Shown here: positions 55,057 to 64,000 of the stretch, one piece after another | Layout of the letters: each line of letters starts with the position of its first letter | Position numbering within the stretch: position 1 is the stretch's first letter | Origin: Synechococcus sp. JA-3-3Ab | GTDB taxonomy: Bacteria > Cyanobacteriota > Cyanobacteriia > Thermostichales > Thermostichaceae | Assembly: GCF_000013205.1 (NCBI RefSeq) | Contig: NC_007775.1 | Location: 434,001-498,000, forward strand | Length of the DNA: 64,000 bases | Reading direction: 5' to 3' | Notes under the pieces: generated by a model | Told to the model about the DNA's origin: nothing | Databases searched by the model: none | The model's input: the letters and a program-made list of their open reading frames with translations, nothing else | Program-made: the position numbers and the translations under genes

Positions 55057-57687
55057 CTAGGCCAACACCGGCTCCGGCTGGTGGTAGAGGGCAGCCTCCA
55101 CCCGGCAGCCCCGGTAGGCCAAGACGTACAGCTCCTTCATGTCCTGAATCAGCGGGTAGCGGGGGTTGGCGCCGGTGCATTGATCATCGAAAGCCTGCTC
55201 CGCCATCGCCTCCAGACGGTCGTAGAACGCCTGCTCGCTCTCGCTGAGGGCCTCGCGGATGGTAGCCGGGATCCCTAGCTTCCGCTTTAGCTCCTCGATG
55301 GCCTCAATGAGGCGCATGACCTTTTCATCATCATTGGCTCCGCCCAACTGCAGGTAATCGGCAATCTCGGCATAGCGGTGCTTGGCGTTGGGGTAGCGGT
55401 ATTGGGGGAAGATGGCCTGCTTAAAGGGGGCGTCGGTGGCGTTGTAGCGGATGACGTGGGTAATCATCAGGGCATTGGCCAGGCCGTGGGGCAGGTGGAA
55501 GGTGGATCCCAGCTTGTGGGCCAAGGAGTGGCACACCCCCAAAAAGGCGTTGGCAAAGGCCATGCCGGCAATGGTGGCGGCGTAGTGGACTTTTTCTCTG
55601 GCTTCTGGATCTTCGGCCCCCTTCTCGTAGGCCCGCGGCAGGTAGGTCATCAGCAGCTTAATCGCCTGCAGCGCCAGCCCATCGGTAAACTCGCTGGCCA
55701 TCACCGAGACATAGGCTTCCAGGGCATGGGTAAGGGCATCGAGGCCGCCGTAGGCGGTTAGCTTCTTGGGCATCTTCAAAGTGAGATCCGGATCCACAAT
55801 GGCCATGCTGGGGGTGAGGGCGTAGTCGGCCAGTGGGTACTTGATCCCCACCCGGTCGTCGGTGACTACGGCAAAGGGCGTCACCTCGGATCCCGTCCCG
55901 GAAGTGGTGGGGATGCAGACCAGTTGGGCTTTTTGCCCCAGCGGCGGCAGCTCGTAGACCCGCTTGCGGATGTCCATAAAGCGCGTGGCCAGGCCTTCAA
56001 ACTCCAGCTGGGGCTGCTCGTACATCAGCCACATCACCTTGGCCGCGTCCATGGGGGATCCGCCGCCCACGGCGATGATGACATCCGGCTGAAACTGGCG
56101 CAGCTGCTCCAGGCCGCGGTTGACGGCGCTGAGGGTGGGATCCGGCTCCACGTCGTGGTAGACATCCCACTTGATCTGCAGTTCGTCCAAAACCCGGGTA
56201 ACCGCCTGCAGCACGCCCAGCTCGAAGAGGGGCCTATCGGTAACCAAAAAAGCCCGTTTTTTGCCGGCCAACTCCCGCAGCGCCACCGGTAGACATCCCG
56301 GCTTGAAGTAGATCTTGGGCGGCACCCGAAACCAGAGCATATTTTCCCGCCGGTAGGCCACCGTTTTAATGTTGAGCAGGTGGCGCGGCCCCACATTGTC
56401 CGAGACCGAATTGCCCCCCCAAGTGCCACAGCCTAGGGTGAGCGAGGGATCCAGCCTGAAGTTATAGAGATCCCCAATTGCTCCCTGGGAAGAGGGGGTG
56501 TTGATCAGCACCCGCGCTGTTTGTAGGGCATTTTCAAAGTAGGCAATATCGTCCCGATTGGCGGGATCGGTATACAAAACAGAGGTGTGGCCCCGCCCCC
56601 CGAAATTGACCACTTGGACGGCCATATCGACAGCGCTGGGGAAATCCTTGGCGCGGTAGAGGGCCAAAACAGGAGCCAATTTTTCGTAGGAAAACGGCTC
56701 TTCGGGCCCCACCTTCTCCACTTCCCCAATCAGCAGCTTGCTGCCTTCGGGTACCTGGATCCCGGCCAGAGCAGCGATGGTCTGCACCGATTGGCCAACA
56801 ATAGCTGGATTGAGACGGCCATCCTTGAGGAGAATGCGGCGCACCGCTTGCGTCTGTTCCGGATCCAAAAAGTAGGCCCCTCGATGGCAAAACTCCGCCT
56901 TCACCTGCTCATAAACGGCCTCCACCACGATCACCGCCTGTTCCGAGGCGCAGATCATGCCGTTGTCAAAAGTTTTGCTGAGCAAGATCGAGCTGACAGC
57001 TGTGGGAATGTCGGCGCTGGCGTCGATCACCGCCGGCGTGTTGCCCGCCCCCACACCCAGCGAGGGGTGGCCGGAGGAATAGGCCGCCTTGACCATGCCA
57101 GGGCCCCCGGTGGCCAGGATCAACTTCACCTCCGGATGTTGCATCAAAGCCTGAGACAGCTCGATGGTGGGCTCGTCGATCCAGCCGATCAACCCCACAG
57201 GCGCACCGGCTGCCTCAGCCGCCTCCTTGACCACCTTGGCCGCGGCAATGGTGCATCGTTTGGCGCGGGGGTGAGGGGAAAAGATGATGGCGTTGCGGGT
57301 TTTCAGGGTGATGAGAGCTTTGAAAATGGTTGTCGAAGTGGGGTTGGTGACTGGCACAATGCCCGCCAAAAGCCCCACCGGCTCGGCAATGCGCTCGTAG
57401 CCAAAACTCTCGTCCCGCTCGATGACGCCACAGGTTTTCTCGTGTTTGTATTTGTTGTAAATGTATTCAGAGGCAAAGTGATTTTTGATCACCTTGTCTT
57501 CCACAATCCCCATGCCGGTCTCTTCCACGGCCAGCTTGGCCAGCGGGATCCGTTCGTTGTTGGCGGCCAGGGCAGCTTTGTGAAAGATCCGATCCACCTG
57601 TTCCTGGGTGAAGGTGGCATACTCAGCCTGGGCAGCTTTTACCTGTTGGATCAGAGCTTCCAGTTCCTCGAGGTTGGTGACAGGCAT
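55057..57687 (-). CDS. adhE: Bifunctional acetaldehyde-CoA/alcohol dehydrogenase
   Basis: 876 residues from the ATG at 57687, which has GGAGG eight bases upstream. Residues 1-430 are the CoA-acylating aldehyde dehydrogenase ([18 protein letters not shown]; catalytic Cys in [11 protein letters not shown]). Residues about 450-876 are an iron-type alcohol dehydrogenase ([45 protein letters not shown] with His ligands). It reduces acetyl-CoA to ethanol with two NADH, regenerating NAD+ in the dark. It belongs with pflB, pflA and the acetyl-CoA synthetase on one strand. Confidence 0.97.
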   Translation of the reverse strand: MPVTNLEELEALIQQVKAAQAEYATFTQEQVDRIFHKAALAANNERIPLAKLAVEETGMGIVEDKVIKNHFASEYIYNKYKHEKTCGVIERDESFGYERIAEPVGLLAGIVPVTNPTSTTIFKALITLKTRNAIIFSPHPRAKRCTIAAAKVVKEAAEAAGAPVGLIGWIDEPTIELSQALMQHPEVKLILATGGPGMVKAAYSSGHPSLGVGAGNTPAVIDASADIPTAVSSILLSKTFDNGMICASEQAVIVVEAVYEQVKAEFCHRGAYFLDPEQTQAVRRILLKDGRLNPAIVGQSVQTIAALAGIQVPEGSKLLIGEVEKVGPEEPFSYEKLAPVLALYRAKDFPSAVDMAVQVVNFGGRGHTSVLYTDPANRDDIAYFENALQTARVLINTPSSQGAIGDLYNFRLDPSLTLGCGTWGGNSVSDNVGPRHLLNIKTVAYRRENMLWFRVPPKIYFKPGCLPVALRELAGKKRAFLVTDRPLFELGVLQAVTRVLDELQIKWDVYHDVEPDPTLSAVNRGLEQLRQFQPDVIIAVGGGSPMDAAKVMWLMYEQPQLEFEGLATRFMDIRKRVYELPPLGQKAQLVCIPTTSGTGSEVTPFAVVTDDRVGIKYPLADYALTPSMAIVDPDLTLKMPKKLTAYGGLDALTHALEAYVSVMASEFTDGLALQAIKLLMTYLPRAYEKGAEDPEAREKVHYAATIAGMAFANAFLGVCHSLAHKLGSTFHLPHGLANALMITHVIRYNATDAPFKQAIFPQYRYPNAKHRYAEIADYLQLGGANDDEKVMRLIEAIEELKRKLGIPATIREALSESEQAFYDRLEAMAEQAFDDQCTGANPRYPLIQDMKELYVLAYRGCRVEAALYHQPEPVLA

Positions 57688-57695
57688 AGGTGGAT

Positions 57696-57700
57696 CCTCC
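57696..57700 (-). promoter_or_regulatory. adhE ribosome-binding site
   Basis: GGAGG eight bases before the ATG at 57687. It decides the start against an in-frame upstream extension. Confidence 0.7.
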
Positions 57701-57777
57701 AAAATTACATCCATACAGGTTAAAAGTTGAGGCAACCGTTAGAAATTGCTGCAAGACTCCATGGGCCTGCTGACCGG

Positions 57778-58188
57778 CTAAGCGCCAACAGGCGCGGGAA
57801 CCTGGATCTCAGTGGTCATTTTTGGGGGATGGGTAAGGGTGTTGTGGATGATGCACGCATCGACTGCCTTTTCCAACCCTTTTTGGTGTTTTTCGTCGAG
57901 CGGGATCCCACTTTTCACCCGAATGCAAATGTTGTCTAGGCGGGCAGGGTGCTCGACTTTATCTGCGGTAACAACCACTTCCAGCCCTTTGGGATCCAAC
58001 TGCCGCGCTTCCAAATACTTGACGGCATAGAACCCCACACAAGCACCCAAAGAGGCCAAAAACCACTCCGGCGGCGTCATTCCCTGATCTTGGCCGTGGT
58101 TGTCCAAAGGCTGATCGCTGAGGATGCGATGGCCGCGGCTTTGGGCTTGAAATTGAACGCCATTTTGGTAGGTTACGCGCACTTCCAC
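57778..58188 (-). CDS. OsmC-family protein
   Basis: The 136-residue protein has the two Cys expected of the OsmC/Ohr fold: one in LASLGACVGFYAVKYL and one in KAVDACIIHNTLTHP. Some members reduce organic hydroperoxides; others are of unknown use. It starts from a GTG at 58188 with AGGAGGG upstream. It sits between pflA and adhE on the same strand, 90 bp from adhE, so it may be co-expressed with fermentation genes, perhaps protecting them from oxidants. Confidence 0.9.
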   Translation of the reverse strand: MEVRVTYQNGVQFQAQSRGHRILSDQPLDNHGQDQGMTPPEWFLASLGACVGFYAVKYLEARQLDPKGLEVVVTADKVEHPARLDNICIRVKSGIPLDEKHQKGLEKAVDACIIHNTLTHPPKMTTEIQVPAPVGA

Positions 58189-58369
58189 CAGGGATCCCTC
58201 CTCATTTTTGGAGCTACCAGAGTTGGCAAGCTGCTAGACTATTGGGTTCAACTAAGTTCAACTTAGCATTACCTTGGAGACAGCCTAAGGACTTTAGAGA
58301 TGACTTTGGGATCAGGCTGGCTCAAGTCAGAATTGGCTCTAGTTTTGTTGCTGTCGCTCCAGCGATAAA

Positions 58370-59122
58370 CTAAACTGCCACCAATCCCCGCTCGCGAAAG
58401 ATCTGCAAAGCGTGGTTGATCTGTTCCGGGGTGGGCGGCTGAACATCGCTGAGGGTATAGGGCAATCCCAACTGCTGCCATTTGTATTCCCCCATCTTGT
58501 GAAAGGGCAAAACTTCCACCCGCTCCACGTTGGAGAGCGTGGCCACAAACTCGGCCAAGCCCTTGATGTTTTCCTCGGGATCTGTTAGCCCGGGAACCAG
58601 CACAAAACGAATCCAGGTGGGCTTGTGAATCTGATCCAAATAGCGAGCCAGATCGAGAGTGGGCTGCAGCGAAACGCCGGTAACTTTGCGATAGAGCTCC
58701 GGCAGATAGGACTTGATATCCAGTAGCACCAAGTCTGTATGGGCCAACACCGGCTTGGCCACGCCCAAGGGCGCATAGCCGGAAGTATCTAGAGCCGTGT
58801 GCAAGTCCAGCTCATGGCAGCGGCGGAAAATCTCCGCCACAAAGTTGGGCTGCATCAACGGTTCCCCCCCGCTGGCCGTGACTCCCCCGCCCTTGAGGTA
58901 GTAGTTGCGGCAGCGCTGGATCTCCGCCATGAGGGAATCCACCGTCACCACCTGGCCGGCATTGGGATCCCGACAGTCGGGATTGTGGCAGTACAGACAG
59001 CGCAGAGGACAGCCCTGCAGAAAGATGACAAAGCGGATCCCTGGCCCATCTACCGTGCCACAGGTCTCGACCGAGTGAATGCGGCCGGTTATCGGCGTCA
59101 AGGGGTTGAGCGGGGTATCCAT
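58370..59122 (-). CDS. pflA: Pyruvate formate-lyase activating enzyme
   Basis: A 250-residue radical-SAM enzyme that installs the glycyl radical on PflB. The 4Fe-4S motif CLYCHNPDC follows GCPLR near residue 40. Other family parts are VTASGGEPLMQPNFVAEIF, LHTALDTSGYA and LLDIKSYLPELYRKVTG. ATG at 59122. The pentapeptide gene separates it from pflB. Confidence 0.95.
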   Translation of the reverse strand: MDTPLNPLTPITGRIHSVETCGTVDGPGIRFVIFLQGCPLRCLYCHNPDCRDPNAGQVVTVDSLMAEIQRCRNYYLKGGGVTASGGEPLMQPNFVAEIFRRCHELDLHTALDTSGYAPLGVAKPVLAHTDLVLLDIKSYLPELYRKVTGVSLQPTLDLARYLDQIHKPTWIRFVLVPGLTDPEENIKGLAEFVATLSNVERVEVLPFHKMGEYKWQQLGLPYTLSDVQPPTPEQINHALQIFRERGLVAV

Positions 59123-59283
59123 ACTTCTATCCTCAACAGCTTTTGCAAAATATCAATTAATCTTGAGGTTTTCTTCCCAATTGCTGTCTATGCTGCGCAC
59201 ACCATGGTTTTGTCTCTTTTGAGATTTGGGCTTTACCCGAACTGGGTTTTGCTTAACAGTTGACAACCCCTGGAAAGACCCCC

Positions 59284-59661
59284 CTACTGGGAAACACCTG
59301 CCGAGATGTTGTGCAGGCGATGGGCTTTGGGATCAAAGCCCGCCGGGAAATGGGTATAGGCATCGTAATCGGCGTGATCCAGCAAAGCCCCCTCCAAGAG
59401 GGCACCGCGGAAATCGCTGCCGAAAAGCAGGCATCCCCGCAGATCCGCTCCCGATAGGTTGGCGCCGGTGAAATCGGCAAAGCTGAGGTCACACCCCCGC
59501 AGGTTGGCGCCTGCCAGGTTGGCCCCTCTGAAATCAGCAGAGCGCAGGTCGGCACCGGCTAGGTGGATGCCCCGCAAGTCGGCCTGGGGCAGCTCGATCT
59601 CCTGGAAATCGCGCCGTCCCGCCGCGTAGTCTCTAACCAAGTCCAAAACGCTATAGCTCAT
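59284..59661 (-). CDS. Small pentapeptide-repeat protein
   Basis: 125 residues. About 15 consecutive A(D/N)Lxx/ADFxx pentapeptides (ADLRGIHLAGADLRSADFRG and onwards) lie between residues 25 and 95. A short cap (LDLVRDYAAGRRDFQEIEL) precedes them and a non-repeat tail (YDAYTHFPAGFDPKAHRL) follows. GGAGG precedes the ATG. The tail resembles that of the pentapeptide protein at 3609-4103 (CYDTATHLEADVVPAELG). It lies between pflB and pflA; a functional link is unproven. Confidence 0.88.
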   Translation of the reverse strand: MSYSVLDLVRDYAAGRRDFQEIELPQADLRGIHLAGADLRSADFRGANLAGANLRGCDLSFADFTGANLSGADLRGCLLFGSDFRGALLEGALLDHADYDAYTHFPAGFDPKAHRLHNISAGVSQ

Positions 59662-59748
59662 CGAACCTCCTTGCTTGGGGAGGGGGGATCCCTTCCCTCG
59701 ACCCTGCTACGGGCAGCCTTCCGGGATCCCCCACTCCGCCGTTTTCCG

Positions 59749-62055
59749 TTAGAAGTGTTGGTGGAAGGTGCGGTTAATCACATCCAGTTGTTGCTCGCGG
59801 GTGAGCTTGATGAAGTTCACCGCGTAGCCAGACACTCGGATGGTGAGCTGGGGATAGAGCTCGGGGTGCTCCATGGCCTGCAGCAGGGTCTCGCGGTTGA
59901 GGACGTTGACGTTGAGGTGAAAGCCGCCATCCCGCATGTAGCCGTCCAGCAGCCCCACCAGGTTAGCAACCCGCTCCTCGGCGGTGCGACCTAGGGCCGC
60001 CGGCACAATCGAGAAGGTGTTGGAGATGCCATCCAGGGCGTCGTCGTAGGGCAGCTTGGCCACCGAAGCCAGCGAGGCCACCGCCCCCTTGGTGTCCCGG
60101 CCGTGCATGGGGTTGGCCCCTGGGGCAAAGGGCTCGCCGGCTCGCCGCCCGTCGGGGGTGTTGCCGGTTTTCTTGCCGTAGACCACGTTGGAGGTGATGG
60201 TGAGGATGGACTGGGTGGGGATGGCATTGCGGTAGGTCTTGTGCTTGCGCAGCTCGGCCATGAAGGTCTGCACCAGTTGCACCGCAATGGAGTCAACCCG
60301 GTCATCGTTGTTGCCGTATTTGGGGAAGTCGCCATCCACCGCGTAATCCACCACTAGGCCCCGCTCATCCCGGATGGCCCGTACCCGCGCGTATTTGATG
60401 GCGGATAGGGAGTCGGCTGTTACCGACAGGCCGGCCAGGCCAAAGGCCATGGTGCGCAGCACGTCCCGGTCGTGCAGGGCCATCTCCAGGCGCTCGTAGC
60501 AGTACTTGTCGTGCATGTAGTGGATGATGTTCATGGTGTTGACGTAGGTCTTGGCCAGCCAGGCCATCATCTGCACCAGGCGCGGCCACACCTCGTCATA
60601 CTCCAGCACCTCAGAAGTAATGGGGGCATAGGCCGGGGCCACCTGCTCGCCGGAGATCTCGTCCCGGCCGCCATTGATGGCATAGAGTAGGCACTTGGCC
60701 AGGTTGACCCGCGCTCCAAAAAACTGCATCTGCTTGCCGATGCGCATGGCCGACACACAGCAGGCGATGCCGTAGTCATCCCCCCAGTAGGGGCGCATCA
60801 AGTCGTCGTTTTCGTACTGGATGGAGCTGGTTTCAATGGAGACCTTGGCGCAGTAGCGCTTGAAGGCTTCCGGCAGCCGCTCCGACCAGAGCACCGTCAG
60901 GTTGGGCTCCGGTGCCGGCCCCAGGTTGTAGAGGGTATGCAGCATGCGGAAGCTGGTCTTGGTAACCAGAGGCCGCCCATCCAGCCCCATGCCGCCGATG
61001 CACTCGGTAACCCAGGTGGGATCCCCGCTAAAGAGCTCGTTGTACTCCGGCGTGCGCAAAAACCTGACCATGCGCAGCTTCATGACAAAGTGGTCGATGA
61101 GCTCTTGGGCCTCTTCCTCGGTGAGGATCCCGGCCTGCAGATCCCGCTCGATGTAGATGTCTAGGAACGTGGAAACCCGCCCCAGGGACATGGCAGCGCC
61201 ATTTTGCTCTTTGACGGCTGCCAGGTAGGCCAGGTACAGCCACTGGATGGCCTCGCGGGCGTTGCTGGCCGGACGGCCCAGGTCAAAGCCGTAGCTGGCC
61301 CCCATCTCCTTGAGCTCGTACAGGGCTTTGATCTGCTCTGAGAGCTCCTCCCGCAGGCGGATGGTTTCTTCATCCATCGTGTCCACCTCTAGGCTGGCCT
61401 TCTGCGCCTCCTTGTCCTCAATCAGCCGATCCACGCCATAGAGAGGTACCCGCCGGTAGTCGCCGATGATGCGGCCCCGTCCATAGGCGTCCGGCAAGCC
61501 GGTGATGATGCCAGAGCGGCGGCAGCGGCGCATCTCCTCCGTGTAGGCGTCGAAAACCCCGTCGTTGTGGGTCTTGCGGTACTTGGTAAAGATTTCCTTA
61601 ACCTTTGGATCCAGCTCGTAGCCGTAGGCCTTGAGGGCCGTCTCCACCATGCGGATGCCGCCGAACGGCATAATGGCCCGCTTCAGGGGCTTGTCGGTCT
61701 GTAGGCCTACAATTTGCTCCAGCTCCCGGTCGATATAGCCCGGCGGGTGGCTGGTGATGCTGGAAGGAAGGTCCGTGTCGGCATCCAAAACCCCCCGCTC
61801 CCGCTCCAGCGCCATCAAATCCTTAACCTTGGCCCACAGCCGCTGCGTGCGTTCGCTGGCCGGCGCCAAGAAGCTTTCGTCGCCGGTGTAGGGAGTGTAA
61901 TTGCGCTGAATAAAATCTCGGACATCAATGCAGCGTTGCCACCGTCCCGGCAGAAAATCTCTCCCAATCGTTTGATCGGATACTTTGCGTTCTGTGGTTT
62001 TTTGGGCCTTCGATTCTGTAGATAAAGCTACAGAACGCTGCGCGCTTGCTATCAT
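59749..62055 (-). CDS. pflB: Pyruvate formate-lyase
   Basis: 768 residues from the ATG at 62055, supported by GGGAGGA at 62061-62067; the open frame extends 27 codons upstream. The catalytic pair is C432-C433 ([15 protein letters not shown]), and the glycyl-radical Gly is at about 743 ([13 protein letters not shown]). It cleaves pyruvate with CoA to formate and acetyl-CoA. Oxygen destroys the radical, so it works only in anoxic dark periods. Head of the fermentation island on the minus strand. Confidence 0.98.
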   Translation of the reverse strand: MIASAQRSVALSTESKAQKTTERKVSDQTIGRDFLPGRWQRCIDVRDFIQRNYTPYTGDESFLAPASERTQRLWAKVKDLMALERERGVLDADTDLPSSITSHPPGYIDRELEQIVGLQTDKPLKRAIMPFGGIRMVETALKAYGYELDPKVKEIFTKYRKTHNDGVFDAYTEEMRRCRRSGIITGLPDAYGRGRIIGDYRRVPLYGVDRLIEDKEAQKASLEVDTMDEETIRLREELSEQIKALYELKEMGASYGFDLGRPASNAREAIQWLYLAYLAAVKEQNGAAMSLGRVSTFLDIYIERDLQAGILTEEEAQELIDHFVMKLRMVRFLRTPEYNELFSGDPTWVTECIGGMGLDGRPLVTKTSFRMLHTLYNLGPAPEPNLTVLWSERLPEAFKRYCAKVSIETSSIQYENDDLMRPYWGDDYGIACCVSAMRIGKQMQFFGARVNLAKCLLYAINGGRDEISGEQVAPAYAPITSEVLEYDEVWPRLVQMMAWLAKTYVNTMNIIHYMHDKYCYERLEMALHDRDVLRTMAFGLAGLSVTADSLSAIKYARVRAIRDERGLVVDYAVDGDFPKYGNNDDRVDSIAVQLVQTFMAELRKHKTYRNAIPTQSILTITSNVVYGKKTGNTPDGRRAGEPFAPGANPMHGRDTKGAVASLASVAKLPYDDALDGISNTFSIVPAALGRTAEERVANLVGLLDGYMRDGGFHLNVNVLNRETLLQAMEHPELYPQLTIRVSGYAVNFIKLTREQQLDVINRTFHQHF

Positions 62056-62440
62056 AACAATCCTCCCGGCTATTACGCCTAACAACTCCGCCAATAGGCT
62101 GGCGACAGGGCGAGGCGACGCCTCAGCAGCTGCCAAAAGCTACAACAATCTTTGCAAAAGGGAAGGCCTAGCCACTCACTTGAGGGAGAGCTTTTAGCAA
62201 CTCTGCTGTTTCTTTTTTTAGATGTTGGCCCTACACCTCGCCCACTTCAATTTTAGTCTCTTGCCCTGGGAAGATGTTTTTGTGGGCGCATTTTTAACCG
62301 TGTTTTTTAATGTTGTCTTAAGAGTTTGCTGGAAAGAGTTTTGACCTTTTCCCTCGCCGAAGGGCCGACCTATGCTGAGGTAGGGCAGCCCCGGTTGCCC
62401 CACCAGAAGACCTGGTGTTCGCGTTAGCAGTGCGTTTTCT
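62056..62440. other. Divergent promoter region pflB/hppD
   Basis: 385 bp between the pflB and hppD starts. It contains the pflB ribosome site (62061-62067). AT-rich stretches near 62210-62340 (TTTCTTTTTT, TTTTTAACCG) could hold promoters. I looked for an FNR-type TTGAT-N4-ATCAA site and saw none. Confidence 0.4.
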
Positions 62441-63505
62441 ATGAAGTTTTCTATGAACCCGTCCATTCGAATTGTCCAAGGGATCCACCACCTGCACTTC
62501 TACCTTTGGGATCTGCCCCGTTGGCGGGAACACTTTTGTCGGGTTTGGGGCTTCCGGGTGGCAAGCGACGCCGGCAACACCCTGGAGCTGGAGCAGGGAT
62601 CCCTGCGCTTGCGCCTGTCTCAGCCGGCACGGGCGGGGGACGAGGTGGACCGCCATTTGCAGCGGCATGGGCCGGGGGTGGTGGATGTGGCCTTGGCGGT
62701 GGGAGAGCAGGAGCTACCGGCCTTGGCGGAGCTGTTGCGGGGCCGAGGCGCCCAACTGGCGTGGATCCCGGCAGCAGCGGCGCTCTGCCTCCACACCCCC
62801 TACGGGATCCGGCATTCTCTGATCCCTGGCCCCTTGGATGCCGCCCCTGCCGAAGCGGGCCTGTTTTCCCACTGGGATCACGTGGTGTTGAACGTGGAGC
62901 AGGGATCCCTGCAGGCGGCAGCCGACTGGTATGGGCGGGTGCTGGGCTGGCGGCGGCTGTACCGCTACAGCATCGGCACCGCCACCTCCGGCCTGGAAAG
63001 CGTGGTGGTGGGGGATCCGGAAGCGGGGATCCAATGGGCCATCAACGAGCCCACCTGTGCCGCTTCCCAGATTCAGGAGTTTTTGCATGCCCATGGCGGC
63101 CCGGGCATTCAGCACGCGGCGCTGCACAGCTCAGACATTGTTGCCAGCCTGCGCCGGTTGCGGCAGGGGGGAGTGGACTTTTTGCAAGTGGCGCCGCAGT
63201 ACTACACCAGCCTGGAAAGGGAGCTGGGGTTGGCGCTCCGTTCTGCCCTTGGGCAGGCCATCTCCTGGCAAGACCTGGTGGAGCAGCAGATCCTTCTGGA
63301 TGCTACCCTGCCCGCTTCTGATGGCCAGGATCGCCCCCTTCTGCTGCAGACCTTTACCCAGCCCCTCTTTGGTCGGCCCACCTTTTTCTTTGAAGTCATT
63401 CAACGGCTAGGCGGGGCCACGGGCTTTGGCGAGGCCAATTTTCAGGCTTTGTTCGAGGCCCTGGAACGGCAACAGCGACAGCGACACCAGGCGCTGACCC
63501 CTTAG
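62441..63505 (+). CDS. hppD: 4-hydroxyphenylpyruvate dioxygenase
   Basis: A 354-residue VOC-fold iron dioxygenase that converts 4-hydroxyphenylpyruvate to homogentisate, the head-group precursor for tocopherol or plastoquinone-type quinones. The iron ligands are H147 (SHWDHVVLNV), H225 (PGIQHAALHSSDIV) and E318 (FFFEVIQR). FLQVAPQYY and the C-terminal GFGEANFQALFEALE are also typical. ATG at 62441 or 62453; no clear ribosome site. Divergent from pflB. Confidence 0.93.
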   Translation: MKFSMNPSIRIVQGIHHLHFYLWDLPRWREHFCRVWGFRVASDAGNTLELEQGSLRLRLSQPARAGDEVDRHLQRHGPGVVDVALAVGEQELPALAELLRGRGAQLAWIPAAAALCLHTPYGIRHSLIPGPLDAAPAEAGLFSHWDHVVLNVEQGSLQAAADWYGRVLGWRRLYRYSIGTATSGLESVVVGDPEAGIQWAINEPTCAASQIQEFLHAHGGPGIQHAALHSSDIVASLRRLRQGGVDFLQVAPQYYTSLERELGLALRSALGQAISWQDLVEQQILLDATLPASDGQDRPLLLQTFTQPLFGRPTFFFEVIQRLGGATGFGEANFQALFEALERQQRQRHQALTP

Positions 63506-63586
63506 CTACAGCCGGCAGGGATCCGGAAAACTTTTCTCGGTTCCCTGGAAGTTTTATCCCAATAGTAAATGGCTATAGCTAAGAGT

Positions 63587-63952
63587 TCAGAGCAGTTGGG
63601 CGGCGATTGCTCTCAACAGGTGATTTTGGTCGATGGGCTTGGTTAAGTAGGCATTAGAGCCAAGCCGCAGCCCTTCTTCCATGTCTTCTCGGCTGGTTTT
63701 CGAGGAGAGAAAGACAAAGGGGATGTGGGCAGTGGACCGACCCCATCTCACGGCATCTAACACTCCATAGCCGTTCAGCTTGGGCATGACCACATCGCAC
63801 AACACCAAATCCGGCAGGAGAGCGTGCACCATCTGTAATCCTTCCTCCCCATCGCTGGCCGCGACAGTGTCGTACCCAGCTCGTTGCAACACTTTCTGCA
63901 AATAGGTGCGGATGGCGGGTTCGTCTTCAATCACCAAGATGCGTTTGGACAT
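63587..63952 (-). CDS. CheY-like single-domain response regulator
   Basis: A 121-residue receiver domain from the ATG at 63952. Acidic pocket E/D at residues 9-10 (VIEDEP), phospho-acceptor D53 (LVLCDVVMPKLNGYGV), Thr/Ser in FLSSKTSRED and Lys in LTKPIDQNHL. No output domain. It may relay a phosphate or act by protein contact; its kinase would lie outside this window. Confidence 0.92.
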   Translation of the reverse strand: MSKRILVIEDEPAIRTYLQKVLQRAGYDTVAASDGEEGLQMVHALLPDLVLCDVVMPKLNGYGVLDAVRWGRSTAHIPFVFLSSKTSREDMEEGLRLGSNAYLTKPIDQNHLLRAIAAQLL

Positions 63953-64000
63953 GTGGCTTCGTAAAAAAGCAAACAAGAAACCCCCAATCCCTTGGGCTGG

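Noticed and set aside
56587..57723. Plus-strand open frame opposite adhE
   Set aside because: His/Gly/Leu-rich shadow of adhE without any recognisable domain.
59123..59283. FNR- or NtcA-type operator before pflA
   Set aside because: The AT-rich stretch has partial half-sites only; spacing and symmetry do not fit TTGAT-N4-ATCAA or GTA-N8-TAC.

Overview
The window is a GC-rich (about 60% by eye), gene-dense stretch of a unicellular cyanobacterial chromosome. Signature genes are NdhS of the photosynthetic NDH-1 complex, the alkane pair ado/aar, a Rubisco activase with a carboxysomal SSUL tail, atpB, and cyanobacteria-only families (low-complexity-tail membrane protein, DUF2949, GDYXXLXY, TIGR02652-type). 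Two traits fit the thermophilic hot-spring Synechococcus A/B' lineage (JA-type strains): a complete fermentation set (pflB, pflA, adhE, ADP-forming acetyl-CoA synthetase with GNAT domain), and very frequent GGGATCCC-like palindromes with almost no HIP1. That assignment is an inference from memory of the lineage, not a database match.

Layout. 1-4.6 kb: truncated family-5 uracil-DNA glycosylase, tenA, the ado-aar operon, small proteins. 5-14.4 kb: atpB (no epsilon-subunit gene beside it), a response regulator behind rsmI, an Rrf2 regulator, cobD/cbiB, a thioredoxin-like export protein, Rubisco activase, a cation/proton antiporter, an FHA protein. 14.5-21.8 kb: ndhS, membrane and coiled-coil proteins, and an RND efflux pump with its lipoprotein adaptor. 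21.9-23.7 kb: a complete IS605-type element with divergent tnpA and tnpB. 23.8-30.3 kb: an exported protein; a tight minus-strand operon of methyltransferase, glycosyltransferase, EamA transporter and small membrane protein; a lipoprotein metalloprotease; a short IS605-derived element. 31.5-35.7 kb: a divergent phosphoketolase and an AT-richer two-gene cassette (nuclease-like/ParA fusion plus ParB-like basic protein). 35.8-41.8 kb: tRNA-Met(CAT), rimP-nusA, ubiX, a hydrolase. 41.8-48.2 kb: a second IS605-derived mini-element, cobalamin genes cbiC and cobL flanking a repeat-built coiled-coil protein, LabA-like NYN protein, sfsA, xth, msrA. 48.2-52.2 kb: sulfate ABC transporter sbpA-cysA-cysT-cysW. 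52.2-62.1 kb: the fermentation island. 62.4-64 kb: hppD and a CheY-like regulator.

How the genes work together. Pyruvate can be split by PflB (activated by PflA) to formate and acetyl-CoA. Acetyl-CoA is then reduced to ethanol by AdhE, regenerating NAD+, or converted to acetate plus ATP by the ADP-forming synthetase: a dark, anoxic fermentation unit encoded on one strand. The phosphoketolase-like protein could add acetyl-phosphate from sugar phosphates. Precorrin methylmutase, CobL and CobD are three cobalamin steps at separate sites.

The best candidate for something undescribed is the PD-(D/E)XK-like/ParA fusion with its ParB-like partner (33763-35722). Next are the IS605 family, whose two shrunken copies keep the ends that would specify a TnpB guide RNA, and the methyltransferase/glycosyltransferase/transporter operon.
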